Below, piece after piece: positions 22,737-32,559 of a stretch of 64,000 nt of DNA. Each line of letters starts with the position of its first letter. Within the stretch, counting starts at the first letter, position 1. The notes beneath the pieces were generated by a model, which saw nothing but the letters and a program-made list of their open reading frames with translations, was not told where the DNA came from and made no database searches. A program made the translations under genes and the position numbers. Source of the DNA: Eretmocerus hayati (taxonomy: Eukaryota > Arthropoda > Insecta > Hymenoptera > Aphelinidae); contig CM056742.1 in NCBI GenBank assembly GCA_029851415.1, positions 96,516,976 through 96,580,975 on the forward strand, in the 5' to 3' direction.

Positions 22737-23093
22737 TGACTGAGCGACGTATTCAGAGACCACACATTGCTCTGCACGAAAATCTAGCAATGCACGCGAC
22801 GTTATAGACAAGCCATCTTCCGACTGAAGAATCACAACGGCAGTAGCCAGAAGTTGCCTGTCGCTGCAAAACGTCGAAAAATTGTCAGTTGTCTCCGTCA
22901 AAGTCAGATGCGTGCTCGCTTTCCCAGAAGCAGTTGAGGAAGACTGCCCTCCAGACTTTGAGCCTTGATTTTCTTGATGGATTTTTGTATGGTGTTTTCC
23001 ACCACAAACAAAGCACCGAAACTTGGACTTGCATGCATCAACCTCGTGACGAGTACTCAAGCAGTTGAGGCACAAACCGTTTGACACAGCCAC
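22737..23093 (-). pseudogene. BEL/Pao gag end and protease start
   Basis: The minus frame has two zinc knuckles, CLNCLSTRHEVDAC and CFVCGGKHHTKIH, followed by the start of the retropepsin. The expected DSG triad reads D-F-R (ALLDFRAEQC), so the conserved Ser-Gly is lost. The frame is cut at 22736 by the Gypsy element and continues beyond it at 15148 in the same phase. A one-base frameshift near 23095 separates it from the gag frame upstream. Confidence 0.85.
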
Positions 23094-24235
23094 CTGCTTA
23101 CGCTTGACCTGAGAAGAGCAGAAAAATCGTCACATTTACTAATGTAATGAGCTCCCTGACAAGTGACACAAGGATCAGTTTCCTTTTTTGGTTTTTGAGA
23201 CGTAGCATGCATTGAAACTTGTTTCGATTTTGACTGGGAATTTGATTTCCTCGAATGTTCCCCTGAGGATTTTTTCGTGCAATCAAACGATGTTCCTGCA
23301 GCAATTTCGACCTCTACCACGTCCAAAGTCCTGATTCTGTCTTCCAAGAATTTTTCGAAAGCCGCAAATGTTGGAAACTCGCCATCCTCAATTTTCTTCA
23401 ACTCTTTCGCCCAATCCAAACGAGTTGCAGGGGCCAATTTGGATTCCATGCATTGAATGAAAACCATATCCCAGTGAGCAACAGGAATCTCAAGTGAAGT
23501 GAATACTTTACGACTCTCATTGACAGTGTTCAAGAGTTGACATAAATGTTCACCCGATCCACTGGATGCGCCCGGAAGACGCAGAATCGCGTTAAAATGA
23601 ATTGAGAACCTCAAATACCGATTATCATAGCGATTACACAACGCTTTCCAAGCTGATGCAAAACTGCCTTCTACCGATTCGAAACCCTTCAACTTGCTAG
23701 CCGCAGCCCCCTCCAAACAGTTGGACAAATGTTGAAATTTCACCACGTCCTTTATGTTAACATCTTTCAGAACGAGTGCCGAAAATTCACTTTTGAAACT
23801 TTGCCAGTCTCTCTGATTACCGTTGAATTTTGGAAGTTTCACTTTTTCCAAATAGGAATTTGAAGGGGTGGATGTAATGTTATGGACGGGTGAGCGCGCC
23901 GCATCTAACACTTCCCGTTTTTCAGAAATGCGTTCTTGTAACCACGATTTGGTATTAAGATACGCAGACATGCATACATCATACAGATCGGATTCAAAAT
24001 ATTCTGAATATTTGAACTCAACCTCATAAGGTCGTAATTTATGATCCCGATCCTGAAATTTTGTCCAATAAGACTGTAAAAGACGATCTCGGATTTCATA
24101 ATCTGCTAACGTGAAAGCCTCAGCAGCCTTTTGTTTGGACGTATTGATTCGGAAGTTACTTATCAGCTCCAACTCCCGGCATCGACGTACAAATTCGTTA
24201 GCCAGCTCGGCCTTCCACTCTTCTGACATTGCCAT
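23057..24235 (-). CDS. gag: BEL/Pao gag, main part
   Basis: This frame of 392 codons is the N-terminal part of the BEL/Pao polyprotein. It has the region known as DUF1759 (YLEKVKLPKFNGNQRDWQSF, SKLKGFESV, RYDNRYLRFSIH) and a first zinc-knuckle-like CVTCQGAHYISKC near its end. Its last 12 codons are read after a frameshift and are probably not native. The start ATGGCAATG at 24235 follows the leader. Gag forms the particle and binds RNA. Confidence 0.88.
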   Translation of the reverse strand: MAMSEEWKAELANEFVRRCRELELISNFRINTSKQKAAEAFTLADYEIRDRLLQSYWTKFQDRDHKLRPYEVEFKYSEYFESDLYDVCMSAYLNTKSWLQERISEKREVLDAARSPVHNITSTPSNSYLEKVKLPKFNGNQRDWQSFKSEFSALVLKDVNIKDVVKFQHLSNCLEGAAASKLKGFESVEGSFASAWKALCNRYDNRYLRFSIHFNAILRLPGASSGSGEHLCQLLNTVNESRKVFTSLEIPVAHWDMVFIQCMESKLAPATRLDWAKELKKIEDGEFPTFAAFEKFLEDRIRTLDVVEVEIAAGTSFDCTKKSSGEHSRKSNSQSKSKQVSMHATSQKPKKETDPCVTCQGAHYISKCDDFSALLRSSVSRWLCQTVCASTA

Positions 24236-24580
24236 GATAATAGCAATAAATTACCAAGTGGCTACCGAAAACGCAAGATGAATCCTACTTGAAATGATTT
24301 AGATCCACGTCACTTGCGAATTTACAAGTACACGTCTGCTGAGCGCGAGAAATCTAGGCTAAAGACGAGGCGCACGCGAAGAAGTTGCTATACGCGCTCG
24401 GAAATGCCGAATAGATTCCGCGAGAAACTCGACAGAAACGAAATGTACCTGTGTCTGTAGCGTTACAGCTGAGCGTAAGGTGTTGTGATGCAGTACAGGG
24501 CGAGTGAGCGAGCTAACGCATACATGCATTACGGAGCGCGAGGGGGAGCTTGCGAGGATCACAAATACACATAGATCGTG
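24236..24580. other. BEL leader, gag-proximal part
   Basis: Untranslated sequence lies between the hairpin element and gag. No gene is seen. Confidence 0.5.
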
Positions 24581-26258
24581 TATGATGAATTCCACGCCAA
24601 AGCGACCTACGGAAAGGGGTCATCTCTCAGATTCTTTTTTAACCTTTTTCATTCGATTCTATGGCCCAAAGTAGGAACTTCGGACCACCTATGGAGCCCA
24701 AAAAAAATTTCTCCTCTCCATTGTACGCACATCCTTCAACAGACCGAAAATTTATCGTGTAAAAATCGATGCTCTTTTATTCACGAAAATGGGAATATTT
24801 CGAGTTTTTGAATAGCTATCGATTTGCGGGTTGCGGCATCTGAAAGGGCATCAAAAAACCTATCGAAAACGTTGTCGAAAATTCCTCCTCTGTGATTTGG
24901 GGGCCTCCTGGAGGCAAAAGAGTGTTTTTCACTAAAATGTTGATTTCTCAAAAAGCCATTTTTTTTATTTTTTGAAAATCATATATTTGACGTGAAATTT
25001 TGCGTTCTTTCGAAAAAATGGGTTTCAGAGAAGTTCGGGGCGATCCAAGTGACTTATGAGCCATTTTTTGAAAATTCAATTTTTTCGTTTTCAGAAAAAG
25101 GCGATTTTGTGCGCATGCGCACAAACGTAGACTTTCGGCGCTACTTTCAATAGAAAGCTGACAAAATTTCCTATAAAATGACTACCCGCAAAGTTGAAAT
25201 TCATGCACTGAAACGCGATCTGCAAGGATTAATTGACCTGAGAAAAATTCGGACCACATGGTTTCAACGTGAAATTGTATGAACTTTCAAAATATGCGAT
25301 GAAAAACCCCATTTGAGGCGAACCCGAGGTGCTACATTCAATTTTTCGCAATTTTGAATGTGAAATATCGTATTTTCTGGAAAAAAAATGAATGTAGCAC
25401 CTCGGATTCGCCTCGAACGGAGTTTTTCATCGCATATTTTGAAAGTTCATACAATTTCACGTTGAAAACATGTGGTCCGAATTTTTTTCAGGTCGATTTC
25501 GTACTCAAAATTGAGTCCCGAGAAGATCTCGTGAATGTGTCATCTCAGCAGACGCCACGAAGGCGTTAATGGGCTGAATTTTCATGTGATTTTGATTCGA
25601 CATAATTAATCCTCGCAGATCGCGTTTCAGTGCATGAATTTCAACTTTGCGGGTAGTCATTTCATAGGAAATCTTGTCAGCTTTCTATTGAAAGTAGCGC
25701 CGAAAGTCTACGTTTGTGCGCATGCGCAGAAAATCGCCTTTTTCTGAAACCGAAAAAGTCGAATTTTCAAAAAATGGCTCATAAGTCACTTGGATCGCCT
25801 CAAACTTCTCTGAAACCCATTTTTTTCGTAAGAACGCAAAATTTCACGTCAAATATATGATTTTCAAAAAATAAAAAAAATGGCTTTTTGAGAAATCAAC
25901 ATTTTAGTGAAAAACACTCTTTTGTCTCCAGGAGGCCCCCAAATCACAGAGAAGGAATTTCCGACAACGTTTGCGATAGGTTTTTTGATGCCCTTTCAGA
26001 TGCCGCAACCCGCAAATCGATAGCTATTCAAAAACTCGAAATATTCCCATTTTCGTGAATAAAAGAGCATCGATTTTCACACGATAAATTTTCGGTCTGT
26101 TGAAGGATGTGCGTGCAATGGAGAGGAGAAATTTTTTTTGGGCTCCATAGGTGGTCCAAAGTTTCTATTTTGGGCCATAGAATCGAATGAAAAAGGTTAA
26201 AAGAGAATCCGAGAGATGACCCCTTTCCGTAGGTCGCTTTGGCGTGGAATTCATCATA
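24581..26258. mobile_element. 1.68 kb hairpin (long inverted repeat) element in the BEL leader
   Basis: The left arm (24581-25342) is repeated in reverse complement on the right (25393-25496 and about 25607-26258). Termini read TATGATGAATTCCACGCC and its complement. A central spacer of about 50 bp and an extra block of about 110 bp in the right arm (25497-25606) break the symmetry. The ends are TA, which would fit a TA target duplication, but the boundary is ambiguous because TA is part of the palindrome. No transposase is encoded, so it is a non-autonomous fold-back or MITE-type element. Arms match at well over 90% by eye. Confidence 0.85.
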
Positions 26259-27017
26259 TATGAGAGAAAGAGAGATAGTAATATATGGTGCTCATATACG
26301 TCACCGATCATAAGGCTCTCGAAGATTGAAAGGTCGGCGGATGAACAGGCGAAGACGGACGAACGATATGTCTCTCACTGCTGCTCTCTCCTCTCTCCCC
26401 ACTCCCCTCTGCAGGCTTCGTGCAGGGGTGTCAAGCGTAGTAGAGTCCCTCCCCTCAAGCCCCTCCAGTCAAGTGCAGAGAGCGTCGCGGCTCGCGGCGA
26501 AGGAGCCCCTCCCCTGCGACGCCGCGGTGCGCTCTACACATGACTGGAGGGGCTTGAGGGGAAGGACTCTACCACGCTTGACTGCCCTGGCTCCGTGCGG
26601 GGCGCCCGCTCCAACTAGCAACTGCTGATCGGGAGATCGATAGTGGGGATGCCTCGGTGACGATGTCCGAGGATCCACTACTTCCTGGGTGCAACGTCGA
26701 ATGCCCGGATGGCTGGAAATGCCACCTCCAGGATTCAATTGCAGCCCCGATGATAATACTGAGCACTAGCCCTCGCGGCACTGTGCACCAGGTGATGATG
26801 GTGGAGTCCTCGATGAAATTCCGAGGGTTCGATCGCAGGAAGGCGACGAAGAAAAGCCACTCACTATACACTATATGGTGCACTCGCGATATGGATTATA
26901 GGCTCGATCCCGGTCGTGAGACGGACCCGAAATAGCGCCAAAAGCTTTTGGCGCGCATGGAATTCACGAGTGAATTCAACCTCGACTTCCTCGACCGGAT
27001 GATCCTAGGCACAGATT
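26259..27017. other. BEL leader, LTR-proximal part, with a 42 bp inverted repeat
   Basis: No gene is seen. At 26430-26471 and 26541-26582 lie two 42 bp arms in inverted orientation, differing at only 2 positions, around a GC-rich loop of 69 bp. A palindrome CGCCAAAAGCTTTTGGCG occurs at 26936-26953. These may be RNA structures in the leader or a small inserted element. Confidence 0.6.
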
Positions 27018-27035
27018 ATCCGGCTCGAAGGACCA
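27018..27035 (-). promoter_or_regulatory. BEL primer binding site for tRNA-Tyr
   Basis: The plus strand reads ATCCGGCTCGAAGGACCA, the 3' end of insect tRNA-Tyr including CCA as I recall it. It lies 6 bp inside the 5' LTR. So minus-strand DNA synthesis would start from tRNA-Tyr. It is a primer site, not a tRNA gene: the rest of a tRNA is absent. Confidence 0.85.
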
Positions 27036-27041
27036 GAAAAA

Positions 27042-27559
27042 TGGTGATGCGCATTATAAAAAATTGCATGAAAGCAAATTAGCTTGAATAGAGGAAAGTC
27101 GGGGTGAAAACTTTGGAAAAAACACTCGCGAGTTTAGCAAAAAATAAGGTTCTCTTTATTTAGAGTAACCTAGGCTGAACTAAACTAACTAATTCCATTA
27201 CTAAATAAAATTACTCAAAAATTGGGGTCCGTCCGAGCCGCGAGAAATATTTGCGATGCCTCAGAAGGCGGGAACATCCCACAAAAACAAGCTAGACTTG
27301 CGGTCTTTCTACTGCGCTATCGTGCGCTGAACTGAAAATTATCGGCTTGCGGGCCAGCCGAAAAGCCGCGAACTTGAGCAAGTGCGGGTATTGCTAGAGG
27401 TAGGGACATCACGCGATGTCACATAGATGTACACATGTAAATTTACGGGCATTGAACTGCTCAACGGCTACTGAAAGTTTAAACCAAAAACCGTTCAAAA
27501 AGAAAATATATGACTCTTGAAATTAAGAAAATCTATGAAAATTATGACTTGCGCAACCA
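27042..27559 (-). repeat. BEL/Pao 5' LTR
   Basis: This 518 bp LTR matches 10434-10951. It is followed by AGAAC (27560-27564), the second copy of the target duplication. Confidence 0.93.
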
Positions 27560-27564
27560 AGAAC

Positions 27565-27967
27565 TTTTGATAGCTCGGAAAGTTGTGCAACGGGCCGTGT
27601 ATCGGATGGGGTCTTAGGAGCAGGTACTTCTGGGAGAGGGATAATTGAAGCCTGTTTCCAAGTGGTCGGAAAATAACCAGTTGACAAAGAATCATTGATC
27701 ATACTCGTCAGGTGAGGGTGGATCGCAGGAAATGCTAGCTTGGCCATGGAGGAGGATATCTCATCCGCACCCATACCCCTAGATTTGCCATCGGAGAAGG
27801 CCTTGGCGACATCGGCTTCAGTAACTGGAGCGGAATCGAATGTTGGGACACTTTTAGGCAAAAGTATAGAGCAAATACAATCAACTTCGTCATCTTTCAG
27901 AGTTTTGCCTGAACTCGTTACGCTAGCGAAGTGCTGATTCAAGATTTTTGCATCACATATATCTAAC
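27565..27967 (-). pseudogene. family 1 copy c1, 5' part of RT ORF2
   Basis: The minus frame encodes LNQHFASVTSSGKTL, GADEISSSMAKLA, LSTGYFPTTWKQASIIPLP and PSDTRPVAQLSEL, the RT fingers region. It matches copy c2 (39300-38940) residue for residue in most places. It ends where the BEL LTR begins; the last residues of the open frame come from the LTR. Its upstream side is cut at 27967 by the DNA element. Confidence 0.9.
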
Positions 27968-27971
27968 ACTG

Positions 27972-30084
27972 CACGGTGTGCCTGAACGAATTTTTTTCCA
28001 AAGTAAAAACTCCCTCTGAGATTATTTTGGTTTCAGATTCTACATATTCGGGGCATTATGCTCCCACAAAAATTCAAATCGCGGGCTGAGCCCTTTTGAA
28101 GGAATGTCGTTTGGAACATTTTTTGGACCCAGTCTAGGGACGCCCAAGTGATATGGCTCATCCCTCGTTGGATATGAACCCAAAATCAAGTTTCTTCACT
28201 TTCTCACACTAGTTTCCAGAAAATGTGAAGAAAATGTGAAAGCTTTGGATCCTCCTGAGTCTTGTTGAGGTTGGGCATGTACCCTGAAAACCCTTCAATA
28301 ATGCAAAAAACCAATCTCTCGATGTTTTATTTAAGGTATGTCTCCTGGGACAATCAGGATGGAAAGTTTGAGCGAGCCGTGTTGTTTTGATAGCAACGCG
28401 ACCTCGCCGTCTTTTTATGAACAATCGCGTATACACAACAAAGCTGCTCGTACACGCACACGCTCACACACAAACGCTCTCCGCGAGGCAGAAAATTAAC
28501 ATCGCGCGCAGACGAAAATTACAAATATTCGAGCCCTCGTGTAAACAAAATAAATAAGCACGGGTGCCTATTTTTGGCAAGGGTGAAGACGAGCTCGTAA
28601 CACTTGCGTGTTACGAGCTCGAACTTTTGACATCGAAAACTCGAAAACAAAATGGAGAGGCTCCTCGGAATTTGATCAGAGGGTGTGTTATGGATAGTTG
28701 AACTACCACACGAATTCCCAGAAGACTCTCTGAATTTTAAAAAACTCGGAGACATACCTTAAGAGCCCTTGGGTAGATGGGGCCAAAAATGTACTTTTTG
28801 TAGTAATATAGGCGTAGAATCGGCTAGAAATCAAATTTTCTATATTTTGTGAGAAGCATCTCAAAGTTCGGACGAAGACAAAGAGAATGAGGAGAACTCC
28901 GTTGAAAATTGATTGAATCAATCTCATTCGGCATAGCTTTCAGTGATTAAGATAAAATGAGTCGAAAGTACCGAATATCGCTAGTAATGTTGTAAGGAAG
29001 GCGCGGGTCATTTCGGATCGGCCCAAACCGTTGATTATCTCTCAATTTCAACGTAACAAACATGAAAACAATTCGTGTCGAGGTCTGCAAGCTGGTACAT
29101 TAGAGAACTTGAGTCGGGGCATATTAGGGAATGGGGGCATTTTAGGCACACTTACCTTACAACACATTTAGGAACGTAAAAAAAGTTATTTCCTGTTTTT
29201 CCAATCATTTTCCACGTTGTACTGATGAAATTTCCGAGATAGTCAAAATCGTGGATTTTCATTGAAACCGGACCATTTCAAAGCATTCACCTGACCCACT
29301 CTGAGTTGTTTGTATGACGAACTGGGTGAACGGATGATCAGAGTTTGAGCGAATGAACAGATTGTTCCGGTCAGTCAAACGTCAAGTAAGCTTATTAGAC
29401 GCCTACCTTCAATATGACTCCCTGGCCCCGAGGTATGTGCTTGGTCTCGTAACCAAAAGATCAAGGGTTTGCATCCCACTCTCGGCAAATTTTACGAGTT
29501 ATGTAGAAGAGTTTTTTTCAGTTTCTTCACCGTGAAATAGTGATGAATTGACATGACAAATTTCTCGCCATGACCTGAACATCACAAAAAAACATGATGA
29601 AATTATTGGAATTCGTTATAATGTACATTACAATTTCTATCACTAAAGACATCGTGACGAATATTGTAATGTCCATCACAAGATTATTTCCAATAGGGCG
29701 TCTTGGAGAGCCAAAACGATAGATGGTCATTTCTTAAATGAGACATCGAGAGATTGGTTTTTGCATCTTTGAAGGGTTTTGAGGGTATATGCCCAACCTC
29801 AACAAGCCTCAGAAGTATCCGAAGCGGTCACATTTTTTGAAAACTAGTTATAGAAAGTGGAGAAATTTGATTTTGGGCTCATATCCAACGAGGGATGAGC
29901 CATATCACTTGGGCGTTCCTAGACTGGGTCCGGAAAATGTTCCAAACGACATTCCTTCAAAAAGGCTCAGCCCGCGATTTGAATTTTTGTGGTAAAATGA
30001 TGCCCCGAATATGTAGAATCAAAAACCAAAATAATCTCAGAGGGAGTTTTTACTTTGAAGGAAAATTCGTTCAGGTACACCGTG
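27972..30084. mobile_element. 2.1 kb non-autonomous DNA element with about 370 bp inverted repeats
   Basis: Ends are CACGGTGT(G/A)CCTGAACGAA in opposite orientation. The inverted arms run about 27972-28345 and 29710-30084 with blocks such as GATATGGCTCATCCCTCGTTGGATATGA shared. ACTG flanks both sides (27968-27971 and 30085-30088), a possible 4 bp target duplication. The 1.4 kb interior has no long open frame, so no transposase is encoded. The superfamily is not clear from the termini. It interrupts family 1 copy c1 between its RT and the linker region. Confidence 0.82.
28591..28620. repeat. perfect 13 bp stem, 4 nt loop hairpin
   Basis: GAGCTCGTAACAC, loop TTGC, then the exact complement. 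It lies in the interior of the DNA element. No poly-T tract follows, so it is not a bacterial-type terminator. Confidence 0.85.
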
Positions 30085-30088
30085 ACTG

Positions 30089-30307
30089 GTATTCATAGTC
30101 GTTATAACTCCAGAAATAAGAATCAATCCCCGGGTTAGGCGCTGTAATCGGCGTGGCTGAAGAATGAACTAAAGACTACTCATTCACTTCACGTTGTCCC
30201 AGTGCTGCAGAACATCACGGAATTGGAGTTTTTCTTCCTCCATGCTGATTACAGCGCCTAACTCGCGGACAAATTCTTAACTCTGGGGTTATAACGACTA
30301 TGAATAC
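30089..30307. mobile_element. 219 bp MITE-like inverted-repeat element
   Basis: Termini GTATTCATAGTCGTTATAAC and the exact complement at the other end, with an inner inverted block TTAGGCGCTGTAATC / GATTACAGCGCCTAA. It directly follows the ACTG next to the larger DNA element. A target duplication for this small element could not be resolved. Confidence 0.75.
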
Positions 30308-31600
30308 AAGTGTAAGGGGGACAAACGAGGGCGAGATACAACTCCTAGTTTACGGAGTTCACTTATCTAGATCTTGGGTCAGGAGCAGATGATATTTTGT
30401 CAGCAATATATATGTTTTCAGCCTCATTTCACTCTGATTTGACTAACGCCCTTTTTCTACGAGAGTCGTGAAAAAGATCTTGGGATTATGTACGATTGGC
30501 GATGCAGTATAACTTGTCACGTCTAACCATAAGGCGACGAATATGAGCTGACACCCAGGGTTTTTCCGAGGGGGTGCCGTTGGAGTTTCTTGAGGGTGCA
30601 AGCTGATCGAACGCATCTAGGGTTGCTGTAGTGATTGACGATACAGTGTCGTCAAAGTGGGTCTTTGCAAGGCCATGATAAACAGATGAACTTAAGTCTA
30701 GGGTCTTAAAATTATATTATCACTATGTCTTAAAATGGAATCATGCAGAATATTCACAGGGGGCATGAAATATGACGGCAACTGTGGACGAGTGCACTAG
30801 CTGCCAGTTTTGAAGAAAAGGAATCCGTATCTTGGTCTGTCACGGGGAAAGGAAAATTACCATTGAGTTTACTTTTGATCAGATCAACAAGTTGAGGTTG
30901 ATTGATTTTAGACAAGTTCCTCACAGAGATAGATTTACTGGGGATTGCAGGTGGCTTGATACTATAGTCAATCTCCACGAAGTCATGCCCAGCAGCAGAA
31001 GGGGATGACGATTACCTGTGCGCAGTGCAGGCTGGTAAATTTCGAACCAAAAATGGGTCTAGGCAGGTGTGATGCAGGAGACTGTCTCTTCTAATTTCGT
31101 GATGAGTAGGACTCGAGCTAACAGGGTGGGGAAGGTGAGCATTGTATAGATCTTTAAATGATGCAAACTCAGAGTTGTCGGTCGCCATGATGAAATTGAC
31201 GTCGCCTGTTACAATGGTGTGATCATGTAATGGTAGGAAAGGTGATGGGACATCCATGAACTTATGTAGATAAGCTGCAGTAGGTCTCCGATAAACAACA
31301 GAGAGTAGTAACTTTGAATTAGCAATATTTATTCCAGAAATGATATACTGCAGCTGAGGTGTATGATTGAAAAGTGGCTCAGAATGTTGCAAAATTTCGA
31401 CAATGAACTCTGATTTACCGTAGAAGTCAACCCCACGACCTTCCTTGCCAACTCTGTCATACAGGAAAAAGTTGTACCCGGGAATATCATATGGATTGAA
31501 AGAATCATTGGGCTCGAGGAATGTCAGAGACAGCTACAATATCATGAATGCCACTCGACATTTGGACTTCTAGTTAGTTAAAATTAACAGTGAAGTGATT
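30308..31600 (-). pseudogene. family 1 copy c1, endonuclease and linker region of ORF2
   Basis: Reading leftward, the endonuclease domain is visible in 31392-31012 (SVVYRRPTAAY, TIVTGDVNFIMA, LLHHTCLDPFLVRN) and the linker in 30978-30754 and onward to about 30310. They align with c2 at 40689-39383. The endonuclease nicks target DNA in this class. Stops and frameshifts are frequent. The catalytic GDFN of the family reads GDVN here. Confidence 0.85.
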
Positions 31601-32379
31601 CAAGTTGATGTGACCAATGGTTATTTTCGTTTTCAAAGAATGAGCATCTTCAGAGGTCAGGATAGGACTCAGGTCAGCTCGAAGGGCAGCCCGCATCATG
31701 ACCATCAGATTCTGCACAACAGGTCTCAGATACCCAAGTTCCCTCGATTTTGCTAATGCTGTGCCCCAGATGTTGTAGACTTGTGGAGGTAGAACAGGGT
31801 TCATGTAGATTTTGGCATCACCGCCAGAGCCGAAAACCTCCTGTGCGGTTTTACTTTTGAACGACGATGATTTGAGAAGAACAAAATCGGCACAGTCGGG
31901 GAGCAAAACTTGGCGGTAAGTGCAATTTTGCCAGCGTTCGGATTTTGCAGTGCAATATTTTTAGAATGGGAGCCCGTGCTAGGTGGATGAACAGGTGCAC
32001 GAGATACAGGAAATATCCAACGTCTAATAGACAGAATCGTTCCCACACAATCAACGCACTCAATCGCATTTAAAACTGCGGTAACTATCTCTTCGTCTCG
32101 GAGGGTGATGGAATCAGGGATACCTGAGATTCTAATTTTGCACGGGTCTACTTGGGTGCGTCTCGCAACAGAATCTGCCCATAGGCTAGCGAACACTTGC
32201 GCGTGTCAAGCGGCTTTCTATGGTCGAGAGTTGTGATTTCAATGACAAATGAGAATTCTCCAACGATGAGCCCAGCTCTTTCAGATATCCAGGAATCGCG
32301 GTATCCTCTTGAAATTCTTCAGCTTCCGATTCAAATTGTGATATGGTTCCGATCTCTGAAAACTGTATTTGAGACGATG
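31601..32379 (-). pseudogene. family 1 copy c1, C-terminal part of ORF1
   Basis: Fragments in different frames encode an RRM-like region (PCKIRISGIPDSITLRDEE, about 32150-32080), a C-terminal ORF1 block (KIYMNPVLPPQVYNI, 31820-31770) and, further upstream, a coiled-coil stretch (about 32290-32200). The last runs straight into ORF2 spacing (ITIGHINLN at about 31625). The block resembles the ORF1 C-terminus of family 2 (KIYVNEILPRGKY). ORF1 proteins bind element RNA. It is cut at 32380 by the FOLDBACK element. Confidence 0.78.
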
Positions 32380-32559
32380 ATACCGACGGCTCCTACGAAG
32401 AGTAACACTTTTCTTATCTACGAAGGAGACTACACATTTCCGTATCAACGACGAAGACGAACACATTTTCTTATGGACGACGAAGAGTGACACTTTTGTA
32501 TGAATGACGGAGCGGGTTCCCTGTCCTGCGGGGGTTGAGTACAAGTATTGAAGCTGAAT

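Larger units (their letters stand above)
10434..27559 (-). mobile_element. BEL/Pao LTR retrotransposon, nested with two further insertions
   Basis: Two direct repeats of exactly 518 bp (10434-10951 and 27042-27559), each TG...CA, bound the element and are flanked by the 5 bp duplication AGAAC. On the minus strand the order is 5' LTR, tRNA-Tyr primer site, gag, protease, RT, RNase H, integrase, 3' LTR, the BEL/Pao order. The full span is 17.1 kb. Removing the Gypsy element (15153-22732) and the hairpin element (24581-26258) leaves about 7.9 kb, a sensible size. The LTRs differ at about 22 positions by eye (about 4%), so the copy is not recent. Frameshifts in gag and RT show it is dead. Confidence 0.93.

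Noticed and set aside
24581..26258. Possible cut-and-paste transposon with its own transposase
   Set aside because: No frame longer than about 75 codons and no DDE-type motif in either arm.
26244..26935. Overlapping open frames of about 90-104 codons on both strands
   Set aside because: They lie in the GC-rich BEL leader, overlap an inverted repeat and have no recognised domain.
27018..27035. tRNA-Tyr-like sequence
   Set aside because: Only the last 18 bases of a tRNA are present, next to an LTR, so it is a primer site.
27972..30084. Polinton-like or autonomous DNA transposon
   Set aside because: Too short and without any transposase, polymerase or integrase frame.
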